Source of the DNA: Oscillospiraceae bacterium
GTDB taxonomy: Bacteria; Bacillota_A; Clostridia; Oscillospirales; CAG-272
Length of the DNA: 45,115 bases
NCBI GenBank assembly: GCA_015063445.1
Contig: SVUD01000013.1
Location: 1 to 45,115, forward strand
Direction: 5' to 3'
Below are positions 41,705 through 45,115 of this stretch, one piece after another; the stretch's first letter is position 1; every line of letters begins with the position of its first letter. A program made the position numbers and the translations under genes. The notes below the pieces were generated by a model that made no database searches, had not been told where the DNA came from, and was given only the letters and a program-made list of their open reading frames with translations.

Positions 41705-42043
41705 ATGTCGTTTTTTGGAAAAATATTCGGAAAGCAAAAATCCACCGATAGCTATTCATTCAAGCTGGAGCGCGCGAAAGAATTGCACGGTCAACCTGTT
41801 AAATACGTCACCGAGCATAGAAACGGAAATGAGGACGTAATCGGCAGAGGCGGGGCTCTTTGCCTTAAAAACGATGAGTTTATAGTGGATTCATCCGGAG
41901 ACCGTATCTTCGTTACGGATGTTAAGGACCTTGAGGCGAGTTACCTTATGAGCGGTGACGGTGTCATAATTAAGGGTAAAAATAAGCTTGATGACGGTAA
42001 GGAAAGAACGATAACCGTTCATTTCGTATACTATAGGAAGTAA
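41705..42043 (+). CDS. 112-aa protein of unknown function
   Basis: The start ATG lies 5 nt after GGAGGGG. The first ~12 residues (SFFGKIFGKQ) form a short amphipathic stretch, then an acidic, beta-rich fold (GRGGALCLKNDEFIVDSSGD...). There is no TM or catalytic motif. It is 4 nt before ispD and likely cotranscribed with it. An alternative longer start upstream is not supported by an SD. The promoter is probably near TAAAATAAT at 41671-41679. Confidence 0.65.
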   Translation: MSFFGKIFGKQKSTDSYSFKLERAKELHGQPVKYVTEHRNGNEDVIGRGGALCLKNDEFIVDSSGDRIFVTDVKDLEASYLMSGDGVIIKGKNKLDDGKERTITVHFVYYRK

Positions 42044-42047
42044 GACA

Positions 42048-42749
42048 ATGCAAAAAAACAATCCTAATATTGCGGCTATAATTCTTGCGGCAGGCAGCGG
42101 TAAGCGAATGGGAATAGACCAAACGAAGCAAACTCTTGATATTTGCGGTAAAACGGTTTTAAGACGTACGCTTGAGGCTTTTGATAGCGCTGAAACGGTA
42201 AAATCCTTGGTTGTCGTATACAAAGACGGCGAGGAGAAGTTTGTAAACAAAGAGTGTCATTTCATAAAAAAGCCTTTTACAATAGTAAAAGGCGGTAAAA
42301 ATAGAGCAGAGTCTGCGAAGCTTGGCTTCAGCGCTGTTGACGAGGCTGCGGAGTATGTTATGATTCACGACGGCGCGAGATGTCTTATAACGCCGGAGGA
42401 AATAAATTCTGTGGCTTCTGCCGCTTATCTTTACGGCGCCGCAACGGCATCAAGACCTTTGACTGATACGATAAAAAAATGCGATGAGAACGGAAAGATA
42501 ATCGATACGGTGTCGCGAAATGAGCTGAGAGCCGTGCAAACTCCGCAAGCTTTTTCAAAAAGCGTATATTCAAAGGCTCTTGAGTTCTCAGACGTGCTTG
42601 ACGAGAGCATTACCGATGATAATATTCTTGTTGAAAGAATAGGTGTTAAGCCTTATTGCGTTAATACTTCCTCAGAAAACGTAAAAATAACCGCAATCGA
42701 CGATGTGTCGTTTGCGGAGTTCATAATAAGAAAGCGCGAGGGATTTTGA
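42048..42749 (+). CDS. ispD: 2-C-methyl-D-erythritol 4-phosphate cytidylyltransferase
   Basis: The 233-aa protein has [20 protein letters not shown] (CTP-binding G-rich loop; the Lys is conserved), [15 protein letters not shown] and the RAVQTPQAF motif. It makes CDP-methylerythritol in the MEP isoprenoid pathway. It is one nucleotide before ispF, which catalyses a later step. Confidence 0.95.
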   Translation: MQKNNPNIAAIILAAGSGKRMGIDQTKQTLDICGKTVLRRTLEAFDSAETVKSLVVVYKDGEEKFVNKECHFIKKPFTIVKGGKNRAESAKLGFSAVDEAAEYVMIHDGARCLITPEEINSVASAAYLYGAATASRPLTDTIKKCDENGKIIDTVSRNELRAVQTPQAFSKSVYSKALEFSDVLDESITDDNILVERIGVKPYCVNTSSENVKITAIDDVSFAEFIIRKREGF

Positions 42750-42750
42750 T

Positions 42751-43230
42751 ATGAAAGAAATCAGAATCGGTCACGGATATGACGTTCACAGGCTTGTAGA
42801 GGGAAGAAAGCTTATTCTCGGCGGAGTGGAAATACCTCATGCAATGGGGCTTTTAGGACATTCGGATGCTGACGTGCTCTTACACGCGATAATGGATGCG
42901 CTTCTCGGCTCTGTGGCGCTTGGCGATATAGGAAAGCATTTTCCGGATACCGACGAAAAATACAAGGGAATCAGCAGCATGCATCTTCTCACTCTTGTTA
43001 ATAAGCTGATTAGCGAAAGAGGGGCAAGGCTGGTAAACCTTGATGCTACACTGATTCTCCAGAAGCCGAAGATTGCTCCGTTTATTGATGAAATGCGCAA
43101 AAACGTAGCATTTGCATTAGGTACGGACGTCTGTCGTGTAAGTATAAAGGCAACTACCGAGGAGCATCTTGGCTTCACGGGGCGTGAAGAGGGAATAAGC
43201 GCGCACGCAGTCGTGCTTGTTGAGGTGTGA
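42751..43230 (+). CDS. ispF: 2-C-methyl-D-erythritol 2,4-cyclodiphosphate synthase
   Basis: The 159-aa protein is full length. Metal-binding Asp/His appear in [19 protein letters not shown] and [19 protein letters not shown], followed by GKHFPDTD, and [16 protein letters not shown] near the end. It forms methylerythritol cyclodiphosphate. The ispD-ispF pair and the lack of other MEP genes here show a partial operon. Confidence 0.96.
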   Translation: MKEIRIGHGYDVHRLVEGRKLILGGVEIPHAMGLLGHSDADVLLHAIMDALLGSVALGDIGKHFPDTDEKYKGISSMHLLTLVNKLISERGARLVNLDATLILQKPKIAPFIDEMRKNVAFALGTDVCRVSIKATTEEHLGFTGREEGISAHAVVLVEV

Positions 43231-43604
43231 AATTCACACGCTGCTTGATATATTATTTCGTATTATTTGGTTGTATTAAATCGCATATTATGATTTTGAC
43301 GTTACCGAATCCGTTCAAATATTTACAGCATATAAATTACGGAAAAATTGCGTGAGCTTTACCAAATGAAGCTTGCAGTACGAAAAAACGTCTTTTTCCG
43401 TCTGCAGAGCTTCATTATATTTATATTAAAGGCAAAGTGATGGCTCGTTTTGAACTCAAACTTCCTTCTCTTTACTGTCGGCGAGCTCATGTATGCCGTA
43501 TCTTGCCCTTAATATTGTATGTAAATATTATTTTTTAGATACTAACGTAATACTGTATAAAGTAAAATATATATTAAAATGATTTTTTCGAGAGGTAAGC
43601 TATT
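43231..43604. other. 374-nt gap after ispF with a structured hairpin
   Basis: No gene is supported. A long imperfect hairpin lies at 43365-43416: AATGAAGCT and AGCTTCATT with inner GCAG/CTGC and A5/T5 pairing, followed by an A/T-rich tail. It may be a terminator of ispF or a small RNA. The remainder is A/T-rich leader of rpe, whose SD (GAGAGG) is at 43590-43595. Confidence 0.5.
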
Positions 43605-44249
43605 ATGATAAAGATTTCACCTTCTGTTCTCGCATGTGATTTTACAAGACTCGGAGAAGAGGTAGCCGATATTGAGCGCGCGGGCGCGGATATGGTTCAT
43701 CTCGACGTAATGGACGGAAGATTTGTAACTAATATTTCCTTTGGACTTCCGATAATAGAGGCTTTGCGCAAAAAAAGCGATATGGTTTTCGACGTGCATC
43801 TTATGATAGTAGAGCCCGAGCTTTATGCAAAACGCTTTATAGACGCAGGCGCCGATATAGTAACGTTTCATTATGAGGCGACGGAAAAATCTGCCGAGCT
43901 TCTCGATATGATAAGAGCAAACGGAGCAAAGGCGGCTATTTCCATAAAGCCTAATACTCCCGCAGAGGCAGTTTTCCCGTATCTTGAAAAATGCGATATG
44001 GTCCTCGTTATGACGGTTGAGCCGGGATACGGAGGACAAGCGCTTATACCCGAAACTCTTGATAAGGTCAGAATTCTTCGCGAGGAAATAACAAAGCGCG
44101 GGCTTAGCGTTGATATCCAGGTTGACGGTGGAATAAATTCAGAAAACGCACCCGAAGCTATAAATGCGGGAGCAAACGTTCTTGTTGCGGGCAGCTCAGT
44201 ATTTAAAGCGAAGGACAGAAAAGAGGCAATAGACGCTCTGCGTAGCTGA
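43605..44249 (+). CDS. rpe: Ribulose-phosphate 3-epimerase
   Basis: The 214-aa TIM barrel opens ISPSVLACDFTRLGEEV, with the catalytic HLDVMDGRFVTNISFG (Asp and metal ligand), DVHLMIVEPE, VMTVEPGYGGQ and DGGINSENAPEAI. It interconverts ribulose and xylulose 5-phosphate. It starts behind GAGAGG at 9 nt and ends at a terminator shared with the opposite ruvB. Confidence 0.97.
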   Translation: MIKISPSVLACDFTRLGEEVADIERAGADMVHLDVMDGRFVTNISFGLPIIEALRKKSDMVFDVHLMIVEPELYAKRFIDAGADIVTFHYEATEKSAELLDMIRANGAKAAISIKPNTPAEAVFPYLEKCDMVLVMTVEPGYGGQALIPETLDKVRILREEITKRGLSVDIQVDGGINSENAPEAINAGANVLVAGSSVFKAKDRKEAIDALRS

Positions 44250-44278
44250 TAGAAACAATTACTTAATCTTATAAAAAT

Positions 44279-44340
44279 AAAAGCGCAGCTTGTGAACAGG
44301 CTCCATTATGGATGCTGTTTATAAGCTACGCTTTTTGTTT
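44279..44340. terminator. Bidirectional terminator between rpe and ruvB
   Basis: AAAGCG-AGCTT pairs with AAGCT-CGCTTT around an inner AACAG/CTGTT stem; CTTTTTGTTTT follows on the plus strand and A-rich sequence precedes it. Confidence 0.75.
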
Positions 44341-44382
44341 TCTGCTTTGAATTATATATCTCTTTTAAAAGAAAATGCTGTT

Positions 44383-45115
44383 TTAAATACCAAAAGGAAT
44401 CTTCAAATGGTCGTATGCGAGTTTGGTTGCGCATCTTCCTCTCGGTGTTCTTGCAAGGAATCCTATCTGCATAAGATAAGGCTCGTAAACGTCCTCAATT
44501 GTAATAGCCTCCTCGCCTATCGTTGCCGATAGCGTGTCAAGTCCAACAGGACCGCCGCCGTAGAATTTGATTATAGCCTCGAGCATTCTGCGGTCGGTGT
44601 TATCAAGCCCGAGCTCATCTATCTCAAGAGCCTCAAGAGCATAATCCGCAATTTCCGATGTGATTGTTCCGTCACCCTTTACGAGCGCAAAATCGCGCAC
44701 TCTTTTTAAGAGTCTGTTTGCGATTCTCGGCGTACCTCTCGAGCGTGACGCAATTGCGAGAGCGCCTTTTTCGGTAATCTCTATTTCGAGAATTCCCGCG
44801 GAGCGTTTAACTATTGAAGCAAGTTCCTCGGGGGTATAAAGCTCAAGCTTGAGAAGAACTCCGAACCTGTCGCGAAGAGGTGTCGTAAGCTGTCCCGCTC
44901 TCGTTGTTGCTCCAATGAGCGTGAATTTAGGAATAGGAAGTCTTATAGATCTTGCGCTTGGTCCTTTTCCGATAATGATATCAAGGGAATAATCCTCCAT
45001 TGCGGGATATAGAATCTCCTCTATTGCTTTGGAAAGACGGTGAACCTCGTCTATAAACAAAACGTCGCCCTCACCGAGATTGGTGAGAATTGCGGCAAGA
45101 TCGCCTTGCTTTTCT
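44383..45115 (-). CDS. ruvB: Holliday junction branch migration ATPase RuvB (3' part)
   Basis: The frame runs into the right edge and covers about 244 codons. The Walker B region is present as [16 protein letters not shown], followed by [19 protein letters not shown] (sensor 1, arginine finger region) and the C-terminal winged helix with [20 protein letters not shown]. Walker A lies outside the window. It drives branch migration with RuvA. It ends 43 nt from the shared terminator. Confidence 0.96.
   Translation of the reverse strand, partial: EKQGDLAAILTNLGEGDVLFIDEVHRLSKAIEEILYPAMEDYSLDIIIGKGPSARSIRLPIPKFTLIGATTRAGQLTTPLRDRFGVLLKLELYTPEELASIVKRSAGILEIEITEKGALAIASRSRGTPRIANRLLKRVRDFALVKGDGTITSEIADYALEALEIDELGLDNTDRRMLEAIIKFYGGGPVGLDTLSATIGEEAITIEDVYEPYLMQIGFLARTPRGRCATKLAYDHLKIPFGI

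Overview
The window looks like a chromosomal segment of an uncultured anaerobic Firmicute (class Clostridia, gut type). The evidence is a division and cell-wall cluster of Gram-positive layout headed by mraZ, a SAM-I riboswitch before metK, a PPi-type phosphofructokinase, Hsp33, sigma-A promoters with TTGACA/TATAAT and 17-bp spacers, and strong AGGAGG ribosome sites. MurE carries the DNPR signature of meso-diaminopimelate enzymes. No rRNA, tRNA or CRISPR array was seen.

Region 1 (1 to about 11450) is accessory DNA that I read as the right-hand part of an inovirus-like (filamentous, ssDNA) prophage. Nearly all genes are on the minus strand. In transcription order they are a single-strand binding protein, a large Rep_trans-like replication initiator, a signal-anchored 168-aa protein, two small basic proteins, three long membrane-anchored surface proteins (one with a collagen-like stalk), a string of tiny membrane proteins, and a membrane protein with a P-loop that runs off the left edge (pI/Zot-like assembly ATPase). 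Two units face the other way: a zinc-finger plus PD-(D/E)XK nuclease gene (moron-like) and a promoter/mini-ORF/terminator unit. The most striking signal is in ssb. The reading frame stops before the usual acidic tail, but an A AAA AAC slippery site, an upstream SD-like element and a downstream hairpin lie exactly where a -1 shift would add a perfect EELPSDEDLPF tail.

Region 2 (11450-19574) is a plus-strand stress or defence island. It holds a macro-domain protein with a C-terminal HTH-like domain, a TIGR04076 protein, an ArsC/Spx-type protein and a TerY-like VWA protein. These are followed by a three-gene TerB-N/TerB-C, BrxD-like ATPase and Lhr/BrxHI-like helicase operon behind a consensus promoter and a possible attenuator.

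Region 3 (19697-29160) is mostly plus-strand housekeeping: methyltransferase, hslO, PPi-phosphofructokinase, riboswitch-metK, recD2, and a divergent mreB-like gene followed by a 35-aa membrane peptide. One minus-strand membrane protein lies within it. A convergent, gene-free stretch with inverted repeats (29162-29500) follows.

Region 4 (29633-41413, minus strand) is the dcw cluster in transcription order mraZ, rsmH, a small membrane protein at the ftsL position, a SpoVD/FtsI-like PBP with two PASTA domains, murE, murF, mraY, ftsW, murG, ftsZ. murD, murC, murB, ftsQ and ftsA are absent. Region 5 (41705-45115) holds a small hypothetical gene, ispD, ispF, rpe and the 3' part of ruvB.
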